Shown here one piece after another: positions 26,629-37,265 of a stretch of DNA of 64,000 bases; position 1 is the first letter of the stretch; each line of letters starts with the position of its first letter. Below the pieces are notes generated by a model. It saw only the letters and a program-made list of their open reading frames with translations. It was not told where the DNA came from and did not search any database. The DNA is taken from contig JAJXUD010000015.1 of NCBI GenBank assembly GCA_021783235.1, positions 1 through 64,000 on the forward strand, read 5' to 3'. The translations under genes were made by a program, and so were the position numbers. The DNA comes from Myxococcales bacterium. Lineage in GTDB: Bacteria > Myxococcota > Myxococcia > Myxococcales > JAKAPL01.

Positions 26629-26799
26629 ATGCGCAAGCTCATGCTGCCGTTGCTCGCGATCGTTGGCGTCTCGTTCGCGAAGGTCGCCGTCGCCCAGGAT
26701 CAGGCCGCCCCGAAGCCGGAGAAGAAGGCCAAGAAGAAGGGCCACGGCAAGAAGAAGAAGGAGAAGAAGGCCGACGAGGGCGCGGGCGCCGCGCAGTAA
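26629..26799 (+). CDS. Small secreted Lys-rich peptide 1
   Basis: 56 aa: a signal peptide (MRKLMLPLLAIVGVSFAKVA, cleavage expected before QDQAA) and a 34-residue mature part with 12 Lys, a His and Gly in KKKGHGKKKKEKK, then a short acidic/Ala tail. It has a strong AAAGGAGAGG ribosome site 3-12 bases before the ATG, a candidate promoter and a following terminator, so it is a stand-alone transcription unit. A paralogue with the same layout lies at 40143-40307. It is too short for the usual gene callers. Function unknown; see findings. Confidence 0.8.
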   Translation: MRKLMLPLLAIVGVSFAKVAVAQDQAAPKPEKKAKKKGHGKKKKEKKADEGAGAAQ

Positions 26800-26821
26800 G
26801 CAGATCCCCGCTTTCGATTCC

Positions 26822-26862
26822 GAGAGCCCCTGGGCGCCACCGCGCTCGGGGGCTCTTTCTTT
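26822..26862 (+). terminator. Rho-independent terminator of peptide 1
   Basis: AGAGCCCC (26823-26830) pairs with GGGGCTCT (26849-26856), followed by TTCTTTT. It sits 23 bases after the stop and 19 bases before the DUF255 start. Confidence 0.75.
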
Positions 26863-26880
26863 TCGCGAAGAGGCCCACCG

Positions 26881-28941
<2,061 letters not shown>

Positions 28942-28961
28942 GGCGAGCGGCCGATGTTAGG

Positions 28962-30209
28962 ATGAGTGCACGAGAGCCTCGGATGAGCCCACCCGTTCCC
29001 GACCGCATTCTGCTCGACGATCCCGGGCTGCTGCTCCGCTGGATCGCGAGCGATCCCGCCGAACTCGATTTCGACCGAATCGACGTCTGTGAGATCTGGG
29101 GGCTCGTGGCGCTCGCCACCCTCGGACGGCGAGAACGAGGGACCCTCTCCATCCGGGAGACGATTGGAGAGACGGGGGCCTCGCGCTTCGCGCATGCGCT
29201 CGGGCTGGACGAGGTCGTCGCCGGCACCCCCCCCATCCAGGTGGCCGAGCCCGAGCGCACCGTCAAGCTGACCCGCTTGCGCGATTTTTCGGCAATCGAG
29301 CCGGCCGCCAACCAGATTTCACGCCTGCTGATCGCGAGGGACGACCTCGCCGACACCCGGAAGGCCGTCAGCTACGTCTTGGTCGAATTGCTCAGAAACG
29401 TTCTTCAGCACAGCCAGGACGACCTGGGAGCGGTCGTCGCGGCCCAGGTGAGGCAGCGGGGCTCCGACCGCTCTGGCGTCCAGATCGCCGTCGGAGATGC
29501 CGGTATTGGGATCTTCAAGGCGCTCGCCGGGATGCACCCCGATCTCCAGAGCCCCGAGGCGGCCCTCGAACGCGCCCTCTGGCCCCATCTCTCGGGGTCG
29601 TTCGAGCGCGGTCTGACGGGTTCGCCCTCGCAATCGAACGCTGGGCTCGGACTCTTCTTCATCTCCGAGATCGCCAAGCTCGAGCTCGGAAAGCTGATGA
29701 TCTCGTCTCGCGGGGCAACGCTCATCCTGGAGGGCGGCGAGGAGCCCGACCAGCACGGCTTTCGCTTTCTCCAGCCCACCGGCCTCGGCTTCCCGGGCAC
29801 CCTCGTCGCGTTCGAGATTCCACTTGGAGAGATCGCCGACTACGAAGGTTTGATGGGAACCATTCAGCGGCGCGCCCAGGAACGGCAGCCCAAGCGCCAA
29901 GTCCACCATTGGCTGAGGTTCGAAGCGCCTCCACCCACCATCTCTCCCTTGCTCGTCCGCTTCATCTGCGAGAACACGCAGGCCGCTTCCGAGACTGCTC
30001 GCGAGTTGGAGCCCCGCCTCTTCCGCCGCGATCCCGTCGCCCTCGACTTCCGCAACATCGAGATCTGCACGCAAAGCTTCCTGCACGCGCTGCTCTATGC
30101 GCCGCTGCGGCTCGCCTGGGCGCGGCAGGCGCCGATCTACATCGTCAATGCCGCCCCGGCGGTCCGGAGCGGACTCGAGTTCCTGGAGAGCTACGCCCTG
30201 GGCGGCTGA
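28962..30209 (+). CDS. STAS-like / HATPase / DUF4325 regulatory protein
   Basis: 415 aa. The N-terminus (about 30-90, LDFDRIDVCEIWGLVALATL, then GLDEVVAG) looks like a STAS fold. Residues 125-320 form a GHKL ATPase with N-box VELLRNVLQH, GDAGIGI and NAGLGLFF. The C-terminus (about 335-410, VALDFRNIEICTQSFLHALL) matches the STAS-like DUF4325. No HisKA phosphoacceptor is seen, so this is more like an anti-sigma-factor kinase (SpoIIAB/RsbW type) fused to antagonist-like modules than a histidine kinase. The base composition is visibly less GC-rich than the neighbours, hinting at transfer. ATG 28962 or 28983 are both possible. Confidence 0.72.
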   Translation: MSAREPRMSPPVPDRILLDDPGLLLRWIASDPAELDFDRIDVCEIWGLVALATLGRRERGTLSIRETIGETGASRFAHALGLDEVVAGTPPIQVAEPERTVKLTRLRDFSAIEPAANQISRLLIARDDLADTRKAVSYVLVELLRNVLQHSQDDLGAVVAAQVRQRGSDRSGVQIAVGDAGIGIFKALAGMHPDLQSPEAALERALWPHLSGSFERGLTGSPSQSNAGLGLFFISEIAKLELGKLMISSRGATLILEGGEEPDQHGFRFLQPTGLGFPGTLVAFEIPLGEIADYEGLMGTIQRRAQERQPKRQVHHWLRFEAPPPTISPLLVRFICENTQAASETARELEPRLFRRDPVALDFRNIEICTQSFLHALLYAPLRLAWARQAPIYIVNAAPAVRSGLEFLESYALGG

Positions 30210-30264
30210 ACCCGTCGCCGGGCGAGCTTGCCCTGGCCCGCCGCCATGCCTAGCTTCCCGGCAT

Positions 30265-31284
30265 TTGGACCGCGACCTCCAGCTCTATTCTTGGATGAAG
30301 CTCACCCGCGAGTTCGAGGAGCGCATCTCCCGGCTCCACCTGCAGAACAAGGTCTTCGGCGGCGTCTACAGCGGGCGGGGGCAGGAGGCCATCGCCGTCG
30401 GCTGCTGCGCCGACCTCGGGCCGCAGGACGTCGTCTTCCCGCTCCACCGCGACCTCGGCGTCTTCGTGGTGAAGGGCGTCGAGCCGGGACGGCTCATGGC
30501 CCAGATCCTCGGTAAGGAGGGCGGGCTGTCGCGGGGCAAGGACAGCTTCCTGCACGCGGGCGACCTGTCGAAGGGCGTCTTCGGCGGCACGAGCATGCTC
30601 GGCGCCACCCTGCCCGTCGCCTGCGGCGCGGCGCTCAAGTTCAAGCTGCGGCACGAGCCGTACGTCGCCGTCGCGTTCTTCGGCGAGGGCGCCTCCTCCC
30701 GCGGCGACGTCCACGAGGCGATGAACTTCGCCGGGGTCCACCAGCTCCCGGTCGTCTTCGTCTGCGAGAACAACCGCTACGCCTACTCGACGCCGCAGTC
30801 GCTCCAGATGGCGGTCGAGGACGTCGCCGAGCGCGCCGCGGGCTACGGCATGAAGGGGCTCGTCTGCTCGGGCAACGATCTCGCGGCGGTCCTCGAGACG
30901 ATGGGGCGCGCGCTGCGGCGGGCACGCGACGGCGGCGGCCCGACCCTGGTCGAGTGCAAGACCTACCGCTACCGCGGCCACAGCGAGCACGACCCGGCCC
31001 GCTACCGGACCGAGGAGGAGTTGCTCGAGTGGTCCACCCGCGACCCCATCCCCCGCTGGGAGCTCTACCTCGAGGCGCGCGGCCGAGACGTCGCGAAGGT
31101 GCGGCGCGAGACCGAGGCCGAGGTCACCCGGGTCGTCGACGAGGCGGTCGCCTTCGCCGAGGCGAGCCCGGAGCCGGAGGGGCCCGAGGCCTTCGAGGAT
31201 CTCTACGCGACGCCGCTCGCCGTCCCCGAGGCGCCCGAGGGCCCGGCGGCCTTCGAGCCCGAGCCGCCGCAGCTGACCCACTGA
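30265..31284 (+). CDS. 2-oxoacid dehydrogenase E1 component, alpha subunit
   Basis: 339 aa TPP-dependent E1 alpha subunit (pyruvate or branched-chain 2-oxoacid dehydrogenase). REFEERISRLHLQNKV and VYSGRGQEAIAVG match the N-terminus, FFGEGASSRGDVHEAMNFA with FVCENN is the TPP/Mg motif, and RYRGHSEHDPARYR is the phosphorylation-loop region. TTG at 30265 is chosen since the conserved LYSWMKLTREFEE needs residues before the internal ATG (30295). First gene of the E1alpha-E1beta-E2 operon; the E3 gene is not in the window. The E1alpha acidic tail is Pro/Glu-rich. Confidence 0.9.
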   Translation: MDRDLQLYSWMKLTREFEERISRLHLQNKVFGGVYSGRGQEAIAVGCCADLGPQDVVFPLHRDLGVFVVKGVEPGRLMAQILGKEGGLSRGKDSFLHAGDLSKGVFGGTSMLGATLPVACGAALKFKLRHEPYVAVAFFGEGASSRGDVHEAMNFAGVHQLPVVFVCENNRYAYSTPQSLQMAVEDVAERAAGYGMKGLVCSGNDLAAVLETMGRALRRARDGGGPTLVECKTYRYRGHSEHDPARYRTEEELLEWSTRDPIPRWELYLEARGRDVAKVRRETEAEVTRVVDEAVAFAEASPEPEGPEAFEDLYATPLAVPEAPEGPAAFEPEPPQLTH

Positions 31285-31287
31285 GCC

Positions 31288-32268
31288 ATGCCCGTCGCCA
31301 CCTACCTGCAGGCGGTCAACCTCGCGCTCAAGGAAGAGATGCGGCGCGATCCGGACGTCTTCGTCATGGGCGAGGACGTCGCGGTGCTGGGCGGCGCGTT
31401 CAAGGCCACCGAGGGGATCCTCGACGAGTTCGGCCCGGACCGGATCATCGACACGCCCATCAGCGAGGCGCTGCTCGTCGGAGCGGGCGTCGGGGCGGCC
31501 TCGCTCGGGCTCCGGCCGATCGTCGAGATGCAGTTCATGGACTTCATCAGCTGCGGCTTCGATCAGCTGGTCAACATGGCCGCGACCGCCCGATACCGGC
31601 ACGGCGGCGGCCTCCGGGTGCCGCTCGTCGTGCGAGGGCCCACGGGCGCCGGCGTCCACGGGGCGCTCTTCCACTCGCAGGACCCCGAGGCCTGGTTCAC
31701 CCGCGTCCCCGGCCTCAAGGTCGTGGCGCCCGCGACCGCCCGCGACGCGCGCGGCCTCCTGAAGGCGGCCATCCGCGACGACGACCCGGTGATCTTCCTC
31801 GAGCACAAGCGGCTCTACCGGAGCGTGAAGGAGGCGCTGCCCGACGAGCAGGAGCCCGAGCCGCTCGGCGTCGCCCGGCTCGCCCGCGGAGGGAGCGACG
31901 TCTCCATCGTCACGTACGGCGGGACCTTGCCGCTCTGCCTCGCGGCGGCCGAGCGGCTCGCCGCCGAGGGCGTCGACGTCGAGGTCCTCGACCTGCGGAC
32001 GCTCCTTCCCATGGACTTCGCGGCGATCGCGCGCACCGTCGGCAAGACGGGCAAGCTGCTCGCGGTCCACGAGGACCGGCGCACCGGCGGCCTCGGCGGC
32101 GAGATCCTGGCGCGCGTCGTCGAGGATCTCTGGGATGAACTGGACGCGCCGCCGCGCCGCGTGACCGCGAAGGACACCCACACGCCGTTCGCGCCGACGC
32201 TCGAGGCGTTCGTCTTGCCGAGCGAGGACGAGATCGCCGACGCCGCCCGCGGGCTCGCGGCGTACTAG
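31288..32268 (+). CDS. 2-oxoacid dehydrogenase E1 component, beta subunit
   Basis: 326 aa partner of the E1 alpha subunit, supplying the TPP-binding Glu and C-terminal domain. VFVMGEDVAVLGGAFKATEG, RIIDTPISEALLVGAGVGAA and LRVPLVVRGPTGAGVHGALF are conserved transketolase-type segments; the C-terminal domain has EVLDLRTLLPMD and HEDRRTGGLGGEI. Starts 3 bases after E1alpha. Confidence 0.94.
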   Translation: MPVATYLQAVNLALKEEMRRDPDVFVMGEDVAVLGGAFKATEGILDEFGPDRIIDTPISEALLVGAGVGAASLGLRPIVEMQFMDFISCGFDQLVNMAATARYRHGGGLRVPLVVRGPTGAGVHGALFHSQDPEAWFTRVPGLKVVAPATARDARGLLKAAIRDDDPVIFLEHKRLYRSVKEALPDEQEPEPLGVARLARGGSDVSIVTYGGTLPLCLAAAERLAAEGVDVEVLDLRTLLPMDFAAIARTVGKTGKLLAVHEDRRTGGLGGEILARVVEDLWDELDAPPRRVTAKDTHTPFAPTLEAFVLPSEDEIADAARGLAAY

Positions 32269-32277
32269 GAGGCCCCG

Positions 32278-33570
32278 ATGTCGATTCCGGTCGTCATGCC
32301 GCAGCTCGGGGAGTCGGTCATCGAGGGCGTCGTCACCCGCTGGCGAGTTCACGAGGGCGACCTGGTCCAGCGCGACCAGCCGCTCTGCGACGTCGAGACC
32401 GACAAGGCCCAGAGCGAGGTGCCGAGCCCGGCGACCGGCCGCGTCGCGAGGCTGCTCGCGCGGGAGGGCGAGACCGTGGCGACGGGCAAGCCGATCCTCG
32501 AGATCGACGAGGATCGGCTGCAGCCACCGCTCACGCAGGCCGGGCCCGAACCGCGGCCGGAGCCCCCGCCCCCGGTGAGGCCGCAGGAGGTCCGCGGGGG
32601 AGCCGCGAGTTCGCACGGGAACGGCCACCAGCGGCTCTCCCCGGTGGTGCGGCGCATCGCCGACGAGCGCGGCGTCGACCCGACGAAGATCCAGGGCACC
32701 GGCGGGGGAGGCCGCGTCACGAAGCAGGATCTGATGCGCTACCTCGGCGAGGGGGCAGCCTCCGGCGAAGAGCGGCCCAGAACGCCCAGCTGGCCGGCCG
32801 CCTCCGCCGAGCCCGCGATCGCCCCTGTTCCCGAGAGCGAGCTGCCCGAGCTGCCGCGCCGCCCGCCGGCCGAGGTCGGCGCCACCGGCGACCGGCGGGT
32901 CCCCTTCACCCGCCGCCGCCGGCTCATCGCCGACCGGATGGTGGCGAGCCGCCGCACCATCCCCGAGGTCACCTGCGTCTGCGAGGTCGACCTCGCCCGC
33001 GTCGCCGGGCTGCGCCGCGAGCAGGCGGCCCGGGGCGAAAAGCTCACCTGGCTTCCGTTCATCGCCCGCGCCTGCGTCCGCGCGCTGCGCGAGCTGCCGG
33101 AGCTCAACGCCACCGTCGGCGAGGAGAGCTACACGCTCAAGGCCGAGGTCAACCTGGGGCTCGCCGTCGAGACCGAGGCCGGGCTCGTGGTCCCCGTGAT
33201 CCGGCACGCCGACGAGCTGTCGCTCGTCGGCCTCGCCCGCGCCGCCGAGGAGCTCGCGAAGAAGGCGCGCGAGGGCCACCTGGCGCCCGACGACGTCGCG
33301 GGCGGCACCTTCACGCTCTCGAACCCGGGCCCCCGCGGCAACCTCTGGGGCACGCCCATCATCCTCCAGCCGCAGGTCGGCATCCTCCGCATGGGGGAGC
33401 TGGTGAAGCGGCCCGTCGTGATCGAGGTCGACGGCGGCGACGCCGTCGCCATCCGCCCGATGATGCACCTCGCCCTCGCCTACGATCACCGGATCGTCGA
33501 CGGCGTGAAGGGCAACGGCTACCTGCGGCGGGTGAAGGAGCTGCTCGAGGCGGGCGACGTCGCGAGCTGA
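32278..33570 (+). CDS. Dihydrolipoamide acyltransferase (E2)
   Basis: 430 aa core of the 2-oxoacid dehydrogenase complex. One lipoyl domain (1-75) has the target Lys43 in DVETDKAQSEV; after a Pro/Glu linker comes the E1/E3-binding segment (LSPVVRRIADERGVDP, GGGGRVTKQDLMRYL) and the catalytic domain (about 200-430) with AYDHRIVDG carrying the catalytic His and Asp. The two-subunit E1 and this E2 fit a branched-chain or pyruvate complex of Gram-positive/mitochondrial type. Substrate not resolved. Starts 9 bases after E1beta. Confidence 0.94.
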   Translation: MSIPVVMPQLGESVIEGVVTRWRVHEGDLVQRDQPLCDVETDKAQSEVPSPATGRVARLLAREGETVATGKPILEIDEDRLQPPLTQAGPEPRPEPPPPVRPQEVRGGAASSHGNGHQRLSPVVRRIADERGVDPTKIQGTGGGGRVTKQDLMRYLGEGAASGEERPRTPSWPAASAEPAIAPVPESELPELPRRPPAEVGATGDRRVPFTRRRRLIADRMVASRRTIPEVTCVCEVDLARVAGLRREQAARGEKLTWLPFIARACVRALRELPELNATVGEESYTLKAEVNLGLAVETEAGLVVPVIRHADELSLVGLARAAEELAKKAREGHLAPDDVAGGTFTLSNPGPRGNLWGTPIILQPQVGILRMGELVKRPVVIEVDGGDAVAIRPMMHLALAYDHRIVDGVKGNGYLRRVKELLEAGDVAS

Positions 33571-33573
33571 CCT

Positions 33574-33592
33574 GCGGGGCCGCCCGCCCCGC
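33574..33592. terminator. Hairpin between converging E2 and carboxypeptidase genes
   Basis: GCGGGGC (33574-33580) pairs with GCCCCGC (33586-33592) around a 5-base loop in the 24-base gap. No T-run; it may act bidirectionally. Confidence 0.4.
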
Positions 33593-33594
33593 GT

Positions 33595-35094
33595 CTAACG
33601 CCGCACGCCGTACAGCTCGCCGTACTTGCGCCAGAGGTAGTCGACGAACGGCCCCTCCGAGAGCCCCTCTCCCGCGGCAGCGCGGACGGTGGCCTCGGCC
33701 TCCTCGAGCCTGCCGCGGGCGTGGATCTTCCGCCGCAACCAGTCCCGCAGGGGCGAGAGCTCGCCGCGCTCGACGTCCCGCCAGAGATTGGGTAGCTCGC
33801 GCTCGGCGGCCCGAGCGAGGATCACGGAGTAGAGGTTGCCGATCGTGTAGGTCGGGAAGTAGCCGAGGTCCCCCCAGGCCCAGTGGATGTCCTGGAGGAC
33901 GCCGAGCGAGTCGTCGGGCGGCACGAGCCCCAGGATCTCGCGGCTCGCCTCGTTCCAGGCCGAGGGCAGCTCGGCCAGCGGCAGCTCGCCCGAGATCAGC
34001 GCCTGCTCGATCCGCAGCCGCAGGGCGATGTGGAGGTTGTAGGTGACCTCGTCGGCCTCGACGCGCACGTGGGTCGGCCGCACCTCGTTGACGGCGCGCC
34101 AGAACCGTTCGACGTCGAGGCCCTGGAGCGACTCCGGGAAGAGGCGGCGCAGCTCGGGGAAGAAGGCGCGCCAGAACGGGAGGCTGCGGCCGACGAGGTT
34201 CTCCCAGAGCCGCGACTGGCTCTCGTGCAGGCCGAACGAGCAGGCCTCGGCGAGCGGCGTGCCGTGGATCGACGGGGCGAAGCCCTGCTCGTAGAGGCCG
34301 TGGCCGCCCTCGTGGAGGGCCCCGAAGATCCCGGGCAAGGGATCGTCCTCGCGGAAGCGGTTCGTCACCCGCACGTCGGTCGCGTGGCTGCGCATCGTGA
34401 ACGGGTGCGTCGAGCGGTCCAGCCGGCCGGCCTGGAGGTCGAAGCCGATGGCGCGCAGGAGGGTGAGCGAGAGGTCCCATTGGCGGGCGAGATCGAAGCG
34501 GCGGCCCACGAACGGCCGCAGCGGCTCGGGGCGCGTCTCGGCGATGGCCCCGGCGAGCCGCTGGAGCTCGGGGACGAGCCGCGCGAAGATCGGCCCGATC
34601 GAAGCGAGCGTCGCCCCGGGCTCGTAGACGTCGAGCAGCGCGTCGTACCTCGTGCCGCCGTGGCCGAGGGCATCCGCCTGCTCGCGGCGCAGCTCGAGCA
34701 CGCGGGCGAGCGGAGCCTCGAAGGGAGCGAAGCGCCCCTCGGCGCGCGCGAGCCGCCAGGCCTCCACCGCCTCCGAGGTCGCGAGCGCGAGCTCGCGCAC
34801 GAGCCGATCGGGCGTCCGCCGGGCGCGCTCGGCCTGCCGGTGCAGCACGCGGACCCAGGCCGCCCGCTCGGGCGAGAGGCCGCGCTCCCCCTGGAAGCGC
34901 AGGAGCAGCTCGAAGAGCCGCGGATCGACGAGCCGCTCGTGCAGCACGCCCTCGAGCGCGGCGCGCTGCCGGCCGCGGGCAGCCACCCCCTTCGGCGGGA
35001 GCTGCGTCTCCTGGTCCCACGAGAGCAGCTCGAAGGCGCCGCGCAGATCCGACAGCTCCCTCGTCCGCCGATCGAGCTCGTTCCACCCGTCCAT
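33595..35094 (-). CDS. M32 carboxypeptidase (Taq type)
   Basis: 499 aa zinc metallocarboxypeptidase that removes C-terminal residues from peptides. The zinc site is LHEGGHGLYEQGF (HEGGH), with LHESQSRLWEN downstream supplying the third ligand and the family-specific HES motif; YNLHIALRLRIEQALISG and WGDLGYFPTYTIGNLYS are also conserved. ATG at 35094 is chosen with AGAGAGG upstream; a longer frame to 35259 extends into the divergent promoter region. Single gene, convergent with E2. Confidence 0.93.
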   Translation of the reverse strand: MDGWNELDRRTRELSDLRGAFELLSWDQETQLPPKGVAARGRQRAALEGVLHERLVDPRLFELLLRFQGERGLSPERAAWVRVLHRQAERARRTPDRLVRELALATSEAVEAWRLARAEGRFAPFEAPLARVLELRREQADALGHGGTRYDALLDVYEPGATLASIGPIFARLVPELQRLAGAIAETRPEPLRPFVGRRFDLARQWDLSLTLLRAIGFDLQAGRLDRSTHPFTMRSHATDVRVTNRFREDDPLPGIFGALHEGGHGLYEQGFAPSIHGTPLAEACSFGLHESQSRLWENLVGRSLPFWRAFFPELRRLFPESLQGLDVERFWRAVNEVRPTHVRVEADEVTYNLHIALRLRIEQALISGELPLAELPSAWNEASREILGLVPPDDSLGVLQDIHWAWGDLGYFPTYTIGNLYSVILARAAERELPNLWRDVERGELSPLRDWLRRKIHARGRLEEAEATVRAAAGEGLSEGPFVDYLWRKYGELYGVRR

Positions 35095-35267
35095 GGCCGC
35101 CTCTCTAGCCGAGGCCGGGGCCCCGGGGCAATCGCGGCAGGTTGCCGGCGGGAGGAAGAACGCCATGAGGAACGTCGCCCTCGGCCGAGCGCTTTGATTC
35201 GCCGCGCCCCGATGCGGTAGCTTGCCCGCTCCGTGAGCCGGTCCGCCGACGCGACCCACAACTTCTG

Positions 35268-36140
35268 ATGGCGATCTTCACGCGACTGCTCGCCTCGCTG
35301 CTCGCGCTCGTGCCGCGCCCGCTGCGGCGGGGGACCGGACGGCTCCTCGGGTCGTTCGCCTATGCGCTCGGCCTCCGCCGGAGGGTCGCGCTCGAGAACC
35401 TCGCCGTCGCCTTCCCCGACCGCTCGCCGCCCGAGCGGCGCCGCCTCGCCCGGTCGGTCTACCGGCAGCTCGGCGCGAGCCTCGCGGACTTCGCGGCCGC
35501 CGGGGCCCTGGGCGACCGCGCGCTCGAGAGGCTCCTCGTGCTCGACCGCTTCGAGCTCTTCGAGCGGCTCTTCGCCGAGGGCCGCGGCGTCGTCGTCGCC
35601 TCGGCCCACCTCGGCTCCTGGGAGCTGCTCGGGACCCTCTGCGCCCGGCGCGGCATCCCGCTCAACGTGGTCACGCGCAAGCTCTCCGGGAGCGTCAACC
35701 GCGAGCTCGTGGCGGCGCGCGCCCGGAGCGGGCTGCGCGAGATCCCGCCGCGCGGCGCGCTCAAGCTGGGCGCGGCAGCGCTGCGGCGCGGCGAGGTCGT
35801 CGTGAACCTCATCGACCAGAACATGCTGCCGAAGCGCGGCATCTTCGTCGACTGGTTCGGCCGCCCCGCCTGCACCACCCCGGCGGCCTCGCTGCTCTCG
35901 CTCCGAACCGGCGCGCCCACCATCGTCGCGCTCTCGGTCGACCAGCCGGACGGCACGGTGCGCCTCTCGGTGGAGGGCCCCTTCCCGGTGGCCCGGACGG
36001 GGAGCGTCGCCTCGGACGTTCGCGCCCACACGCAGGCGCTGACGAACGTCATCGAGGGCTACGTCCGCCAGAACCCCGAGCAGTGGCTCTGGCTGCACCG
36101 GCGCTGGAAGACGCGCCCGCCCGGCGAGAGCGTCCGCTAG
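35268..36140 (+). CDS. LpxL/HtrB-like lipid A or lysophospholipid acyltransferase
   Basis: 290 aa inner-membrane acyltransferase. An N-terminal membrane helix (LLASLLALVPRPLRRG) precedes RVALENLAVAFPD and the catalytic HX4E motif (ASAHLGSWELLG, about residue 107). VNLIDQNMLPKRGIFVDWFG and EQWLWLHRRWKTRP are typical of the LpxL-type family. Probable role is secondary acylation of lipid A or a related lipid. Divergent from the carboxypeptidase. Confidence 0.9.
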   Translation: MAIFTRLLASLLALVPRPLRRGTGRLLGSFAYALGLRRRVALENLAVAFPDRSPPERRRLARSVYRQLGASLADFAAAGALGDRALERLLVLDRFELFERLFAEGRGVVVASAHLGSWELLGTLCARRGIPLNVVTRKLSGSVNRELVAARARSGLREIPPRGALKLGAAALRRGEVVVNLIDQNMLPKRGIFVDWFGRPACTTPAASLLSLRTGAPTIVALSVDQPDGTVRLSVEGPFPVARTGSVASDVRAHTQALTNVIEGYVRQNPEQWLWLHRRWKTRPPGESVR

Positions 36141-37186
36141 GGCACGCAGGCCGAGCCGTAGCTCGCGACCCCGGCCGTCGTCGCGCCGCTGCCGACCGTG
36201 AGCTGCGCGTCCGGCAGCTGGCTCTTCAGCTCGCCCCGGCGGACCAGGATCGCGCCGCCCACGTCCTTGTCGTGGAAGTGGGCGAGCAGCGCGCCCGGCA
36301 CGGTCACCGTCCCCGACGAGTCCGCGGTCTCGCAGAAGACGAGCCCGTCCGAGGTCGACGGCAACGAGCAGCTCTGCGCCGTGAGCAGCAGGGTCACGGT
36401 GGGCGTGGCGCTCCCCGCCGCCGGGAGCCAGCTCACGGTGAAGTCGCCGCTCAGCGGCACCGCGACCTGGGAGGAGAAGCTCGGGCTCAGCCCCGCGAAG
36501 TCGGCCGTCGCGTCGATCGACGCGGAGAAGGGCCCCACCGCCGCGCCGGCGGCCGAGGCGGTCAAGCTCGCGCCCCCGTCCCAGCCGAGCGCCGCGTCGC
36601 AGCTCGACGGCGCGCCCGTGTAGCCGCACGAGCTGAGCAGCGGGTAGCTCTGCGAGCTGCTGCCGTAGGCCAGGGTCCCGAGCGCCGCCCCGCCCGCGCC
36701 GGTCAGCGCGATGTCGCCCGCGTTCGCGCTGCCCCCCGTTGGAAAGCCTGCGTCGAGGCCGGTCGCGGTCGGCAGGTAGCAGCAGGCGCCCGAGCGGATC
36801 CCGCCCGCGCAGCTCGCGAGGAGCGCCTCGGACGAGGGAGGCAGAGCCGAGCCGAAGTAGGCCGAGGCGGTGAACGCCGTCTGCGTGCCGCCGCCGAACT
36901 GACCGAGCTGGGTCACCACCTTCTCGAAGTCGACGAGCCCGAGGAGCGGCCCCGCGTCCGGCGAGCCGCCGCTCGTGACGCCCCCGCTCGTCGAGCCTCC
37001 CCCGCTGGTCGCGACGCCGCCGCTGCTCCCGCCCGTCGTCCCGCCGCCCGAGGTCGACCCGCTGGATGCGGCGGCCGGCCCGCTGGCCCCTCCCGTCGAG
37101 CCGCCGGAGCTCGAGGGGACCGACTGGTAACAGCAGCCGCCGAGGAGCGCGAGCGGGACGGCGAGGACGAAGAGGCGGCGTGTCAT
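36137..37186 (-). CDS. Lipoprotein with Ser/Gly/Thr spacer
   Basis: 349 aa. LFVLAVPLALLGGC is a signal with lipobox, followed by about 50 residues of Ser/Gly/Thr low complexity and then an unrecognised beta-rich domain containing several cysteines (CAGGIRSGACCYLP). ATG at 37186 has GGAGGG eight bases upstream. It overlaps the acyltransferase end by 4 bases (convergent). Function unknown; likely outer-membrane anchored. Confidence 0.75.
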   Translation of the reverse strand: MTRRLFVLAVPLALLGGCCYQSVPSSSGGSTGGASGPAAASSGSTSGGGTTGGSSGGVATSGGGSTSGGVTSGGSPDAGPLLGLVDFEKVVTQLGQFGGGTQTAFTASAYFGSALPPSSEALLASCAGGIRSGACCYLPTATGLDAGFPTGGSANAGDIALTGAGGAALGTLAYGSSSQSYPLLSSCGYTGAPSSCDAALGWDGGASLTASAAGAAVGPFSASIDATADFAGLSPSFSSQVAVPLSGDFTVSWLPAAGSATPTVTLLLTAQSCSLPSTSDGLVFCETADSSGTVTVPGALLAHFHDKDVGGAILVRRGELKSQLPDAQLTVGSGATTAGVASYGSACVP

Positions 37187-37265
37187 CAGAAAACCCTCCA
37201 AGCGGCGCGATTCGGATCGCGAGAGCCTGAGCCTACCAGCCTCCGGGGCGCAAGCGAGGGGCGAC

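Noticed and set aside
33595-35259. Longer carboxypeptidase starting at 35259
   Set aside because: The 55 extra codons cover the divergent promoter region and lack family similarity; ATG 35094 has a good ribosome site.
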